Positions 1 to 8,690 are shown, counted from the stretch's first letter. The stretch is 52,975 nt of DNA from an uncultured Lachnospiraceae bacterium (GCA_902797025.1 CADBRN010000071.1:1-52975), one strand, 5' to 3'. Notes: generated by a model not told the origin, from the letters alone. Translations and numbers: made by a program.

Positions 1-321
1 GTCACCAAACGGAAGCTGATCAAGGTTATTCAAACCCTCTTGAGTTCCCTTGGAAACAACACCCTCTACCTTAACCGTAGATCCGCTGGCAGTCTTTGTA
101 TAAGTGACTTTATTCGTTGCATCACTAGACTCAGTCAGTTCTGCAGTCTGAGCCTGAGCATAGGCAGCTCTGATGTTTGACAGCGTAACCGCATCACGGC
201 TCTTCTCCAACTGCGATGTAAAGATCGGAATCGAGATCGCCACCAGAACGCCGATGATCGCGACGACGATCAGAAGCTCCGCCAGTGTGAAACCCTTTTT
301 TTCTCTTATCTTTTTGATCAT
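1..321 (-). CDS. type IV prepilin-like protein, 3' end cut by window edge
   Basis: The minus strand encodes a basic leader followed by the class III prepilin cleavage motif: KKGFTLAELLIVVAIIG, then hydrophobic residues to about residue 30. In type IV pilins and pseudopilins the cut falls between G and F, the new N-terminal Phe is methylated, and the hydrophobic helix packs into the fibre core; Glu at mature position 5 is present. The remaining ~75 residues are polar, with Thr/Ser-rich and Gly segments, as in major pilins. The start at 321 is preferred because AAGAAGGG lies 9 bases upstream; an in-frame ATG at 330 abuts that site and is too close. The C-terminus lies outside the window, so pilin and competence pseudopilin cannot be told apart. 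It has its own promoter and is not obviously co-transcribed with the pyrophosphatase. Confidence 0.88.
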   Translation of the reverse strand, partial: MIKKIREKKGFTLAELLIVVAIIGVLVAISIPIFTSQLEKSRDAVTLSNIRAAYAQAQTAELTESSDATNKVTYTKTASGSTVKVEGVVSKGTQEGLNNLDQLPFGD

Positions 322-387
322 TTGAGTCATCCCTTCTTAAATTTTTGCAATTTGTAGAACAAATCAAAAAACTTTTCCTATGGTTTA

Positions 388-416
388 ATAATAGTATTCC
401 TTTAATTCGTTGTCAA
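388..416 (-). promoter_or_regulatory. sigma-A promoter of the prepilin gene
   Basis: On the minus strand TTGACA (411-416) and TATTAT (388-393) are separated by exactly 17 bases. The predicted transcription start is near 381, about 60 bases before the prepilin ATG. The -35 matches consensus perfectly and the -10 at five of six positions. Confidence 0.75.
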
Positions 417-452
417 TCATTATCCGGCACAAATATAGAACATGACTGCCGG

Positions 453-2144
453 TCAGATTTCATTGTTGGAGCGGCTGATCGCCTCCATCAGCGCCGGAAC
501 CATCTGCTTTTTGCGGGATACGACCTTCGAGAGGGTGACGACGTTATCAGACACCTTGACGCCGGGAAATGCGCTCTCGACCAGCTCGACGGCCTGATCG
601 CCGTAACAGAGGATCCGGGATGATTCCGTCAGGATATTCGTACTCATGAAAATCATCACGTCGAGGGCCCGTTCTTTATAGGTTTTCTCCAGATACGGTT
701 TCATCCGCTGCTCGATGCTGTCGAGTTCTTTCTGGTCCAGAGAAGTGATCTGACCGATGCCGAACTCGATGCCGTTCGATTCAAATTTCTTGAAATCCTG
801 ATAAAAGATTTCCTCCGGCGTCTTATTCGCCAGATCCGAGCCCGCGGAGAACATTTTCTTGGCATGCTCCAGCGGTTCGATTCCCGCGATGTGCGCCAGC
901 TCCTCCACCGCGATCTTGTCGAGCGGCGTGGCGGTCGGGGAACGGTACATCAGCGTATCCGAAAGAATCGCGCTGCAGAGCAGTCCCGCGATGTTTTTCG
1001 GGATCTCGACGTTGTTTTCACGGAACATCTGCCAGATGATCGTACACGTGCATCCGACCGGTTCGTTTCTGAAATAGACCGGATTCATCGTCTCGATCGA
1101 ACCGACCTTGTGATGATCGATGATTTCCATGATATCCGAATCGAGGATATTGTCCACCGCCTGCTCGATCTCGTTGTGATCCACCAGGATGATGCCGCGC
1201 TTCCGCACGTTCAACATATTCCGGCGGGAAATCGTACCGATGTAGCGGTCCTTCTTGTCCAGAATCGGGAAATCGCGGAATCTTCGGCTCGACATGATTT
1301 CCTTGATGTCGTCGGTGTAATCATCCCGATGGAAGGTGACCAGATTTTCACTCGTCATGAAAAAGGAAACCGGCATACTCTGGTTGATCAGGCGCGCCAC
1401 CTCATACGTATCCATCGGCGTCGCGATCACGGCGCATCCGTGTTCTCTTGCAAGAAGCTGGATCGTCTTGGAAACCGGCGTTCCGAGGCATACGACGATG
1501 CACCCCGCGTTCATCTCGATCGCGCAGAGCTGGGACTCGTAGCGGTTTCCAAGAATGACCATATCGCCCCGGTCGATATAATTTTCCATCACATCCGGGT
1601 TCGCCGCCGCGATCACCACTTTTCCGGAATCAAAATCCGCCGATGGATCGCCCACGACCATCGTGGCGTTCAGTGTCTCAAGGATATTCTCGTACGGCGT
1701 CTTCGCTTTCGCGACGATTGCGCTGTCGCTCTCATCCATGTAGGATTTTGCGATATCATTGATCGTGATCAGGCCGTGCAGCTTGTCGTCATCGTCCGTG
1801 ATCGGCAGCGTGACGACATTTTTTTCGCGCATCCGGATCCAAGCCTTCCGCACGGATATATTGCCGCGCACGCCCTCGGTTTTCCGGATCTCGAGGTCCT
1901 TTACCCGCGTTCCGATATTCGTGAGGTAGGACGGTTTTTCAAAGCCGAACTGGTCGAGCACATACTGCGTCTCCGGGGAAATCTGTCCCGCACGGCACGG
2001 GCGGTAGTTCCGGTCCGGATCGAGCTGATTTTTCAGATATGCATAGGAGATCGCGGAACAGATCGAATCGGTGTCCGGATTCTTGTGACCGACCACGCAC
2101 ACGGTACGTCTGTTATCTTTCGCGTTATTTTTCTCAGCCTTCAT
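453..2144 (-). CDS. ppaC: Mn-dependent inorganic pyrophosphatase with CBS/DRTGG regulatory insert
   Basis: This is a family II (DHH superfamily) pyrophosphatase, hydrolysing pyrophosphate to phosphate in the cytoplasm. The N-terminal motif GHKNPDTDSICSA supplies metal-binding His and Asp residues, and DHHKVGS near residue 345 is the DHH signature. Between them lie two CBS domains flanking a DRTGG-type domain (about residues 70-300); in related clostridial enzymes this insert binds adenine nucleotides and tunes activity. The C-terminal DHHA2 domain contains SRKKQ, a substrate-binding motif of the family. Length (about 563 residues) fits CBS-PPases and is much longer than the ~310-residue plain enzymes. 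The ATG at 2144 is preferred over the one at 2156, because GGAG directly abuts the latter and lies 12 bases from the former. Confidence 0.93.
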   Translation of the reverse strand: MKAEKNNAKDNRRTVCVVGHKNPDTDSICSAISYAYLKNQLDPDRNYRPCRAGQISPETQYVLDQFGFEKPSYLTNIGTRVKDLEIRKTEGVRGNISVRKAWIRMREKNVVTLPITDDDDKLHGLITINDIAKSYMDESDSAIVAKAKTPYENILETLNATMVVGDPSADFDSGKVVIAAANPDVMENYIDRGDMVILGNRYESQLCAIEMNAGCIVVCLGTPVSKTIQLLAREHGCAVIATPMDTYEVARLINQSMPVSFFMTSENLVTFHRDDYTDDIKEIMSSRRFRDFPILDKKDRYIGTISRRNMLNVRKRGIILVDHNEIEQAVDNILDSDIMEIIDHHKVGSIETMNPVYFRNEPVGCTCTIIWQMFRENNVEIPKNIAGLLCSAILSDTLMYRSPTATPLDKIAVEELAHIAGIEPLEHAKKMFSAGSDLANKTPEEIFYQDFKKFESNGIEFGIGQITSLDQKELDSIEQRMKPYLEKTYKERALDVMIFMSTNILTESSRILCYGDQAVELVESAFPGVKVSDNVVTLSKVVSRKKQMVPALMEAISRSNNEI

Positions 2145-2223
2145 TAATATTACCATCTCCGTTTCTTTTCGTTTTCGATGTATGCTTCATTCCTGCCTGC
2201 TTTAATAGGATCCGTTTCGAACA

Positions 2224-2245
2224 GATCCGGCATTTTATCCGGATC
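2224..2245 (-). terminator. possible terminator: 7-bp perfect hairpin
   Basis: GATCCGG (2224-2230) and CCGGATC (2239-2245) form a perfect stem with an 8-base loop, 21 bases after the stop codon of the 141-residue gene. There is no clean T run, so it may be a weak terminator or a processing hairpin. Confidence 0.4.
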
Positions 2246-2266
2246 AATCGCCTCCCGGACGCGGAT

Positions 2267-2692
2267 TTAGCGACAGGCCCGCAGATTCCTGAGGATCTCT
2301 TCCACCCTCCGGATCGCCTCCTTCACCTGTCTCTCCCCCTCCCGGATCCGGGACTGTACGAAGAGGTCCGCCACAAATCCGTCGAAGAAGAAATCGGCGA
2401 AGGTCAAAAATCCGCTGATATCGACATTCAGATGTTCGATGTCACGGATGTCTCCGAGCTCGTCCCGGAAAATCTCCAGATCTCTTCTGGCGTTATCGAT
2501 ATATCTGCCCGCATTGTTGACCTTCATGTGTTTCATAATGCCGGAGATGGTGTTGCCGCCGAAAATATCGACGAGGCCCCAATTCCCGGCGCTGTGCAGC
2601 TGACGCTGCGCCTCGTGAAGGCTGTCGAGGGCTCTCTCCCCCGCCCGGATCGCTTCGTCAATCTCCCTGTTTCTGTCATAAACATCACCCAT
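2267..2692 (-). CDS. hypothetical helical protein, 141 aa
   Basis: I do not recognise this protein. It is rich in charged helical segments, for example RNREIDEAIRAGERALDSLH and GERQVKEAIRRVEEIL, around a central more hydrophobic stretch (SGFLTFADFFFDGFVADLFV), so a helical-bundle or peripheral membrane protein is plausible. No signal peptide is seen. The start at 2692 is chosen because GGAG sits 6 bases upstream; the open frame extends to 2779 but has no comparable site. It lies 55 bases downstream of a 73-residue membrane protein on the same strand, and the two probably share a transcript. Confidence 0.65.
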   Translation of the reverse strand: MGDVYDRNREIDEAIRAGERALDSLHEAQRQLHSAGNWGLVDIFGGNTISGIMKHMKVNNAGRYIDNARRDLEIFRDELGDIRDIEHLNVDISGFLTFADFFFDGFVADLFVQSRIREGERQVKEAIRRVEEILRNLRACR

Positions 2693-2747
2693 GGTGCACT
2701 CCATTCCGCCGCCTGTTTTTCCGCGGCATATCGTTTTCTGACCAGAA

Positions 2748-2969
2748 TTATGATGCGGCCGCGACGATGAGCGCGGCAATTCCGACGATCAGGATGATCG
2801 GAACCGCGATCACGGCAAGACTGAACACGGTCACGGCGAGTCCGGCAAGAACCAGCCATCCGATTATCCCGAAGATCCATCCGAACAGCGATCCGATCAC
2901 TTTGAAAATCACCCCGGTGATTTTGAAGCACAGAATTACAAACAGAATCATCAGGAACAGACTGATCAT
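2748..2969 (-). CDS. small integral membrane protein, 73 aa
   Basis: Almost the whole protein is hydrophobic, with two to three predicted transmembrane stretches separated by Gly-rich turns, and an N-terminus beginning MISLFLMILF. The start at 2969 follows GAGAGGTG with a 5-base gap; the longer open frame upstream overlaps a hairpin and has no good ribosome binding site. No catalytic residue is evident. Small membrane proteins like this often act as modulators or stress proteins, but nothing here assigns a role. The downstream 141-residue gene is a likely operon partner. Confidence 0.6.
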   Translation of the reverse strand: MISLFLMILFVILCFKITGVIFKVIGSLFGWIFGIIGWLVLAGLAVTVFSLAVIAVPIILIVGIAALIVAAAS

Positions 2970-3054
2970 TTTTACACCTCTCTTCATTAGCTGATCTGAA
3001 CGCGAAGGCCGGGCGCCGTTTCCGATATGGGAAGTTTTCGCCCGGATATAATAA

Positions 3055-3085
3055 CCGGGCATGAAGTTCATCGCCTCATGCCCGG
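3055..3085 (-). terminator. 10-bp hairpin terminator after the substrate-binding lipoprotein gene
   Basis: CCGGGCATGA and TCATGCCCGG form a perfect 10-bp stem with an 11-base loop. On the minus strand it is followed by TTATTAT and lies 90 bases after the stop of the lipoprotein gene at 3176. The T run is imperfect, so termination strength is uncertain. Confidence 0.6.
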
Positions 3086-3175
3086 TAAATCTTTCTGATA
3101 CGAAGCCGGATGCGTTTCCTTCTACGGCCTCTATCATACCATTCTTGCGTATTTTTGACTACTCGAAAGCGGAAG

Positions 3176-4468
3176 TCACGATACCTTCTTCAGGAATTTC
3201 ATCTCCTCCGCGTTTCCATCTGTGACCATATGATGCAGATCCGCAAGCAGCTCGCCGACCCGGTCCGTCGACTGGTACCAGGACTTGTCGACCTGCCAGA
3301 CATTGCCGTCCTGGACCGCCTTAAACTGACTGAACATCGGGTTCTTGCCGGTCAGATCGCTCATGCCTGTCAGCGGTGTCTCGATGATGGCATTGTAGAC
3401 GAGATAATCTGCGTCCTTCGCGTCCGCATAGAATTTTTCCATCGAGAGGTTGACCGACACGCTGTTGCCGGCGGTATTTTCAAGATCCTTGAAGATATAG
3501 CTGCCGCCGGACATGTTGATCATATTCGGGATGATATCATCTGTCTTGCGGACCGTCACCTGCTGGTTGGAATTGATCGAGAAGAATGCGACGGTTTTGC
3601 CGGTATCCTCGAAATTCTTATAATCCCCGAGGGATGTCAGCTCATCCGCGAAATAATCGGCCGCGGCTTCTTCCTTGCCCATGAGGGCGCCGTACATCTT
3701 GACCCACTCCATTCTTCCGAAAGGATCCGTCTCATAGCTGCAGCGATCGATGAGCACCGGGATCCCGAGACCTTCGATCATCTCTTTCACCTTCGGCGCG
3801 TGAAGAATCATCGTTGATTCGATCGCAAGACCGCAGTCCTTCGAAATCAGCATCTCATAGTCCGGCTCACTGTACTTGCCCGCGAACGTCATTGTTCCGG
3901 CATTGATGGCGTCGATCGGCGCCTGGATGTACCAGCCGTCCCTGTCGACGGATGTCATCGTCACGGAATCCATGCAGCCGAGGGCAGGAAAGAAGCACAT
4001 CGATCCGCTGGCAGCCATGTAAATATTTTTCGGCGGACCCTGTATGACGACAAGATCATCGGAAATCCCCTGCGGCGCTTCCTTTCCTTCGGGAACGATC
4101 AGATAGTTCCCGCCGTCCCTGATGGAGATGATTTTATAATCATCATCATAATAATAGACGGCGAAGTCCTTCGCGTACTGGAGATTCAGTTTTTTCTCAC
4201 AGGTCAGGCCGGATAATTCCGGCGCGTCCCCGAGATCCTCCGTCACGTAGAGTTCCGCTTTTTGTGCGGCGTTTTTTGCGGAAGATGCCGATACAGAAGG
4301 CGCCGATGAAACATCCGCCGTTCCTTTTCCGGAAGCTTCTTCAGAAGATCCCGCCGCGCTCCCTGATACGGCGGAAGAATTTCCCGTGACTGCCGTCCCG
4401 CCCCCGCACGCGCCAAGGGCGAGCGAGGCGGCAAGAACGGCGGCCGCGGCAATTGTTTTGATTTTCAT
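3176..4468 (-). CDS. ABC-type metal-chelate/corrinoid substrate-binding lipoprotein
   Basis: The signal peptide ends in the lipobox LALGAC (Cys21), followed by a Ser/Ala-rich linker to about residue 70. The rest resembles the helical-backbone receptor family (BtuF/FepB/FhuD-like): an N-lobe running from IISIRDGG through PVLIDRCSYETD, then a long bridging helix with EWVKMYGALMGKEE, then a C-lobe with TVAFFSIN, a conserved GGSYIF and a final helix. Length of 430 is normal for a lipoprotein of this group. It starts 18 bases after the giant gene at 4487-8281, whose C-terminus resembles its N-lobe, and both are read from a cobalamin-riboswitch promoter. A corrinoid ligand is therefore likely (inference); heme, cobinamide or a siderophore remain possible. 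No permease or ATPase is adjacent. Confidence 0.85.
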   Translation of the reverse strand: MKIKTIAAAAVLAASLALGACGGGTAVTGNSSAVSGSAAGSSEEASGKGTADVSSAPSVSASSAKNAAQKAELYVTEDLGDAPELSGLTCEKKLNLQYAKDFAVYYYDDDYKIISIRDGGNYLIVPEGKEAPQGISDDLVVIQGPPKNIYMAASGSMCFFPALGCMDSVTMTSVDRDGWYIQAPIDAINAGTMTFAGKYSEPDYEMLISKDCGLAIESTMILHAPKVKEMIEGLGIPVLIDRCSYETDPFGRMEWVKMYGALMGKEEAAADYFADELTSLGDYKNFEDTGKTVAFFSINSNQQVTVRKTDDIIPNMINMSGGSYIFKDLENTAGNSVSVNLSMEKFYADAKDADYLVYNAIIETPLTGMSDLTGKNPMFSQFKAVQDGNVWQVDKSWYQSTDRVGELLADLHHMVTDGNAEEMKFLKKVS

Positions 4469-4486
4469 AAAGCGTCATCCTTCAAA

Positions 4487-7400
4487 TTATTTTTTCTGAT
4501 CCGCATCCTCTGTAGAATCCGTATGGTTTTTCGTATTCAGTGAAGCGATCGCGGCTTTCTTCTCCTGAGCCGTCGCCTTGCTGACGACCTGATTGTAAAG
4601 CTTCAGACCGCTGTCATAGTTTCCGAAAATAACACCGTAGACCTTCAGCCACTCTGCCTTGGCGAGGTCATTCTTCTCGTCCGCGCTGCGGTCGATGATA
4701 AGCGGCATATTAAGCTCGGCCGCCTCATCGATTTCTTTGCTGTAGAGCTTGTTGAACGCGTCCAGATCCTCCGCTTTCTTCGGAAGCAGATTCGAGGAGA
4801 GAACGGCCAGATCTGCCTTCTGTTTCAGAAGGGTCTTCAGATCCCAGTCGTCGGATGCCCCCGCGTAGGTCACCGCATCCTCTTTGGTGTAATCCTTCTC
4901 CATTCTCTTCTTCACGGAATCGACCCGGACATCCTCCGCTTTGATCCCGAGCATGCGGACCGCGCCGATGCTTCCGATCTGATCCAGCACATCAAGCGCT
5001 TCCGCTGAGGCGACGTATGCATTTCCGACCGGCTGGCGGATGATTACCGTTTCCTTGTCAAGACCGGCCGGAACCTCGATTCCTTCCGGCACGACAAGAT
5101 ATTTGACAATATCCTGCTGATATACGTCCGTCGTGGAATTGTCCGCCGCCGGCGACTCTTCCACATCCGATGTGCCGGCCTGCGCTGCGCCATCCTGTGC
5201 CTGTGCGGTTCCGTTTTCCGCATCATCTGCAGTATCTGCATCGCTTCCGGAGTTTTTCGCGCTCTCATCCGCAGCTGTTTTCGCGCTGTCGTCCGCGTCT
5301 TTGTTCGCGCTGTCCTCCTCGTTTTCTCTCGCGGTATCGCTGACCTCATTAATCTCGATCAGATAAATGTCGTCGTCATACGAAAAAATCCTGACATAAT
5401 CGGAATAATTGACCGCGACCTCTCCTTTTGCCGTGAGGCCGGTGATCGCCGGCGCCGTCTCGTCAAACTTCGTCGTGTTCTCGGAAAGGGAAGCGCCCGC
5501 GCTGCTGCCGTCCTTTGTGCCGACATACAGTGTATAGCTGATCCAGTGCGGGGTGGACATCGCCGTCGTCAGAGCCTCGATCGACGTATTCGCGTTCTTG
5601 TTGACCGGGATCGTGAAGGTGTTGGATCCCGAAACTGTCTGCCCGAGGGAACGAACCTGCGAGTAAGAACTCGTTCCGCCGCTCGTCTGTGAGAAATGAA
5701 TCGTCGCGTACAGCTGGCCGTTCTTTTCAAACACGTTCAGGCAGGAAATTCTTGCACGGCCGGAGCCGCCGGACCAGCTGAAGGTATATCCGCTCACCGA
5801 TGCGCTTCCGGACGTCGATCCTTTCGCCGATGTATCCTTTCCTCTTCCATCCGTCTGTTCTCTGCTCTGTCCGGACGTCTGCCCGCTGTTCCGGCCTCCT
5901 GTCTGCGTCCGGCCATCTCCCGCGTTACCACCCTGTGTGTTCCCGCTGTTTTCTTCCGGAGACGGATTGTCGGCGATCGTCGGATCGTCGCTGTGATCCG
6001 CGGTGATCGTTTTCGTGTTCCAGTCAAGGGTCAGTTTCCGCCCGAACCATTTCTGCTCCCTGTCGGAAAGCGCCGCCAGTTTCACCGTATTCTCTGATGC
6101 AGTCACCGGAATGCTGAATTCATACTTCCCGTCGCTGTCCGCAAAGAAACGGATTCTCGATGACACTCTGGATGTGGAGGCTTCCGACGTACTGCCTTTG
6201 TACAGATACTTGTAACCCGTCCCGCCGAGAGTGATAAGGAGCGTCCGGTTTGATCCGGATCCGGTGACAAATGCGGATGTCACCCGGAACATTTTGAAAT
6301 TGTTCACGACCGTCCACTGATTGGAAGCGGTCTTATCCGCCGTAAGTTTCACCGGAACAACCGCGTCGCCGTTTACCGTATATTCGAGCGTCTGCGGCTT
6401 GTAACCGTCCGCCGTCACCGTGACCGTGTACTTTGCGCCGTCTCTGAGCGTAAAACTTCCGTCCGTTTCCGCCGACACAGCCGTTCCGTCGCTTCCGGTC
6501 ACAGTGAACGATGCGCCGCTGACGGGATTGCCGCTCTGATCGGTCGCCGCGAAGGATACTCCCGCCATCTTTGTATCAGATATCGTCTTCCCATCGCCGC
6601 TGGCGGCGGTGACCGTCTTGTTTGCCCAGTCCAAGGTCAGCTTCCGGCTGTACCATTTCTGCTGCTTATTCGACAGCGCCGCCAGATCGAACGTGCTCTC
6701 CTGATCGCTCACCGGAATGTCAAATGTGTATACACCATTCTTATCATAATACGCAATCCTGGAGGACGCTCTTGAAGACGCGGCATCCTTTGTGCTCCCC
6801 TTATACAGGTATTTATAGCCGGTTCCGCTGAGGCTGATCGTCAGCTTCCTTTCAGAACCGGTACCGCTCATCGAAGCGCCGGTCACCGTGAACATTTTCG
6901 CGGTATTCTTGACCGTCCATGGTTCTGCCGTCCCCTCATCCGTGCCAGCAGCCGGGTCGTCCGTTCCGGTCTTCTCATCCGGAAGAGGCGTTCTCTTGCT
7001 TTCATCTACGGTGATCGTGTACTCATACGTCACCCATACGGAACTTGCCGACATCACGCCCGGCACACGGACAGAGAAATGGAAGGATGTACCGATCGGC
7101 ACCGGAACCGTCGCACGGCTGAGATGGTACGTCTTTGAACCGATTGTTTCCGTCCCCACATCTTCTGCCGCGTAGCAGTTGACGCCGGCCGTGCCGGTCT
7201 CCGGATTATATACCTTGTTATTTTCCGCGCCCTTTACGTATCCGATATAGAAATGCGTAGCCGGTGAGGAACTCCGGTATGTGATCGTCGCGAAGGCGTG
7301 ACCGTCTTTGATCCTGACATTGACCGCGCTGATGCCGGTTCCTTTATGCATACCGCCCGCCTTCTTCTCGAACCCCGCGGAATCATATTCTCCGTCAGGC

Positions 7401-8281
7401 TCCGTAGTCGTTCCGATCTCATCGCTGTACGCGTCACTCCCGTTTTGGGAACCGGAATTGCCGGATGCGTCGCTGACCGCGCTGAAGGAGACGGACTGCT
7501 CCTCATCCCCTGCGAATGCCGTCGGATCCTGATTCTGTTTCAGCGCTTTTTCAGCTCTTCCGGAAGCTGCCTGAAGAAGCGGCTGAGTCTTTTCCGTATC
7601 CGGAGCAGGTGTGGAATCCTTTTTTTCCGATTTTACGACGATCGTCAGTTTTTCGCTGGAGACGCCGCCTGCCGTCGCCCATACGTGAGCCGTTCCGGCA
7701 GATTTCAGCGTGAGTTTTCCCTGGGAATTGACGGAAACCACTCCTTCCGCGTCTGAGTGGTAACTCTTCGTCTGCCCCGCTGCTTCGGACGGCAGAATCT
7801 GCGCATCGACCGCATAGGCGGACGAATCGCCCTCTGTCAGAGTGACCGTATGATTGGACGGGATCGGCAACACCGCGCCGTCTTTGCGATACTGAAGCGT
7901 AACGGATGCCACCGCGGCTTCTGTCCCCGATTTCGTTTCGGAACCGTTTCCGGTCTCCGCCGGTGCGGATTTCTCAGACGGGTTCTTCTCTTCCTTCGGA
8001 CTCTCAGCCTCCGGTTTTGCGGAGGATTCATCCACTGCTTTCTCTTCCGTATCCTTTTCTTTTTTCTCTGTTTCCACTGCCTCGTTCTCTGCTTCTGCCG
8101 TTTTCGTCACGAGCGCGGATTCGGATACCGCAGCCTCCGCCGCTTCCTCCGGCTTCTGCGTCTCAAGGGACGAACCGTTCACGGCCGGTTCCGCTGTTTC
8201 CGAAGCCAGAACCGGTGTGCTCATCGACATCGCCATGGCCGCAGACAGCCAGACTGCAAGAAATCTGTTTTTGTTTCTCAT
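4487..8281 (-). CDS. giant secreted multidomain protein: repeated beta domains plus half a substrate-binding protein
   Basis: A 1264-residue exported protein. Residues 1-27 are a signal peptide; 30-120 an acidic Glu/Lys/Ala linker; about 124-217 an Ig-like (Big2-type) domain; about 302-427 a beta-rich domain; 455-553 and 655-755 two close repeats with the pattern KMF-V, YLYKGST, IPV, KWY/KWF and RKLTLDW; about 572-648 a carboxypeptidase-regulatory-like beta domain; 829-925 another beta-rich domain. Residues 940-1235 resemble only the N-lobe of the substrate-binding protein encoded next door (SYDDDIYLIEI, VVPEGIEVP, PLIIDRSADEKND, EWLKVYGVIFGN), interrupted by an acidic Ala/Asp/Ser insert at about 980-1050. 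There is no LPXTG or lipobox, so anchoring is unclear. The start at 8281 follows GAGGAGG by 5 bases. The repeats recur in the lipoprotein at 35329-35919. Ligand binding (corrinoid, heme or related) is inference. Confidence 0.85.
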   Translation of the reverse strand: MRNKNRFLAVWLSAAMAMSMSTPVLASETAEPAVNGSSLETQKPEEAAEAAVSESALVTKTAEAENEAVETEKKEKDTEEKAVDESSAKPEAESPKEEKNPSEKSAPAETGNGSETKSGTEAAVASVTLQYRKDGAVLPIPSNHTVTLTEGDSSAYAVDAQILPSEAAGQTKSYHSDAEGVVSVNSQGKLTLKSAGTAHVWATAGGVSSEKLTIVVKSEKKDSTPAPDTEKTQPLLQAASGRAEKALKQNQDPTAFAGDEEQSVSFSAVSDASGNSGSQNGSDAYSDEIGTTTEPDGEYDSAGFEKKAGGMHKGTGISAVNVRIKDGHAFATITYRSSSPATHFYIGYVKGAENNKVYNPETGTAGVNCYAAEDVGTETIGSKTYHLSRATVPVPIGTSFHFSVRVPGVMSASSVWVTYEYTITVDESKRTPLPDEKTGTDDPAAGTDEGTAEPWTVKNTAKMFTVTGASMSGTGSERKLTISLSGTGYKYLYKGSTKDAASSRASSRIAYYDKNGVYTFDIPVSDQESTFDLAALSNKQQKWYSRKLTLDWANKTVTAASGDGKTISDTKMAGVSFAATDQSGNPVSGASFTVTGSDGTAVSAETDGSFTLRDGAKYTVTVTADGYKPQTLEYTVNGDAVVPVKLTADKTASNQWTVVNNFKMFRVTSAFVTGSGSNRTLLITLGGTGYKYLYKGSTSEASTSRVSSRIRFFADSDGKYEFSIPVTASENTVKLAALSDREQKWFGRKLTLDWNTKTITADHSDDPTIADNPSPEENSGNTQGGNAGDGRTQTGGRNSGQTSGQSREQTDGRGKDTSAKGSTSGSASVSGYTFSWSGGSGRARISCLNVFEKNGQLYATIHFSQTSGGTSSYSQVRSLGQTVSGSNTFTIPVNKNANTSIEALTTAMSTPHWISYTLYVGTKDGSSAGASLSENTTKFDETAPAITGLTAKGEVAVNYSDYVRIFSYDDDIYLIEINEVSDTARENEEDSANKDADDSAKTAADESAKNSGSDADTADDAENGTAQAQDGAAQAGTSDVEESPAADNSTTDVYQQDIVKYLVVPEGIEVPAGLDKETVIIRQPVGNAYVASAEALDVLDQIGSIGAVRMLGIKAEDVRVDSVKKRMEKDYTKEDAVTYAGASDDWDLKTLLKQKADLAVLSSNLLPKKAEDLDAFNKLYSKEIDEAAELNMPLIIDRSADEKNDLAKAEWLKVYGVIFGNYDSGLKLYNQVVSKATAQEKKAAIASLNTKNHTDSTEDADQKK

Positions 8282-8311
8282 CGCTGCCTCCTCTGAAATT
8301 AAAAATGAAAC

Positions 8312-8347
8312 AACAAAAAGTGTGTGCCGCAAAAAAAGCACACACTT
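8312..8347 (-). terminator. riboswitch-controlled intrinsic terminator
   Basis: A perfect 10-bp stem (GCACACACTT / AAGTGTGTGC, 8319-8328 with 8338-8347) is followed on the minus strand by TTTTGTTG. It lies between the cobalamin aptamer and the start codon of the giant gene, the expected place for the expression platform. Confidence 0.8.
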
Positions 8348-8444
8348 CTCAATGATCCTTTGAAAGTCCGGCACGCAAAAAACACCGGCATGATACGGAC
8401 GGAAAAGCTGAAGCCTTCTTCGGAAGCACCACCTTTTGTTTATG

Positions 8445-8617
8445 GATGCGTCAGCAGGTTTCCTGACTTACAGCTCGGACGTAATTTGCGCCTTCTCACA
8501 CCCGCTTGGCCGGATGCAATGACATCATGCAAAACACTTGCTGTTCACAGTGACCGGATCGCTCAGGACTTTCACCTGATTCTCTTTTACCCGCAGATCT
8601 TCGCGGCACTGACCATC
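8445..8617 (-). promoter_or_regulatory. cobalamin riboswitch (aptamer)
   Basis: Reading the minus strand, the core GGTGAAAGTCCTGAGC, then CACTGTGA, and the B12 box AAGTCAGGAAACCTGC appear in the canonical order. The closing stem pairs GATG-GTCAG (8609-8617) with CTGAC-GCATC (8445-8454). The predicted transcription start is about 4 bases upstream. A terminator lies downstream, so cobalamin binding most likely stops transcription of the surface protein and lipoprotein genes. Confidence 0.93.
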
Positions 8618-8627
8618 TTTTCTAACT

Positions 8628-8656
8628 ATTGTAGACGCCTTCCCGGCAATTTTCAA
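8628..8656 (-). promoter_or_regulatory. sigma-A promoter of the riboswitch locus
   Basis: TTGAAA (8651-8656) and TACAAT (8628-8633) on the minus strand are spaced by 17 bases. This places the transcript start at about 8621, immediately before the aptamer. Confidence 0.8.
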
Positions 8657-8690
8657 TACGAGATTCGCCGATTCCGTTCCCCTGCGCGGT

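Noticed and set aside
864-2147. Long plus-strand open frame (427 codons) opposite the pyrophosphatase
   Set aside because: It mirrors the conserved minus-strand gene, is rich in Arg/His/Asp as expected of an antisense shadow, and has no ribosome binding site.
5229-5349. Repetitive DNA in the acidic insert of the giant gene as a CRISPR-like or satellite array
   Set aside because: The repetition is in Asp/Ala/Ser-Lys codons of a linker; units are short, imperfect and without spacers.
8281-8374. N-terminal 31-residue extension of the giant protein
   Set aside because: The extra codons run through the riboswitch terminator, while the ATG at 8281 has a strong ribosome binding site and a proper signal peptide.
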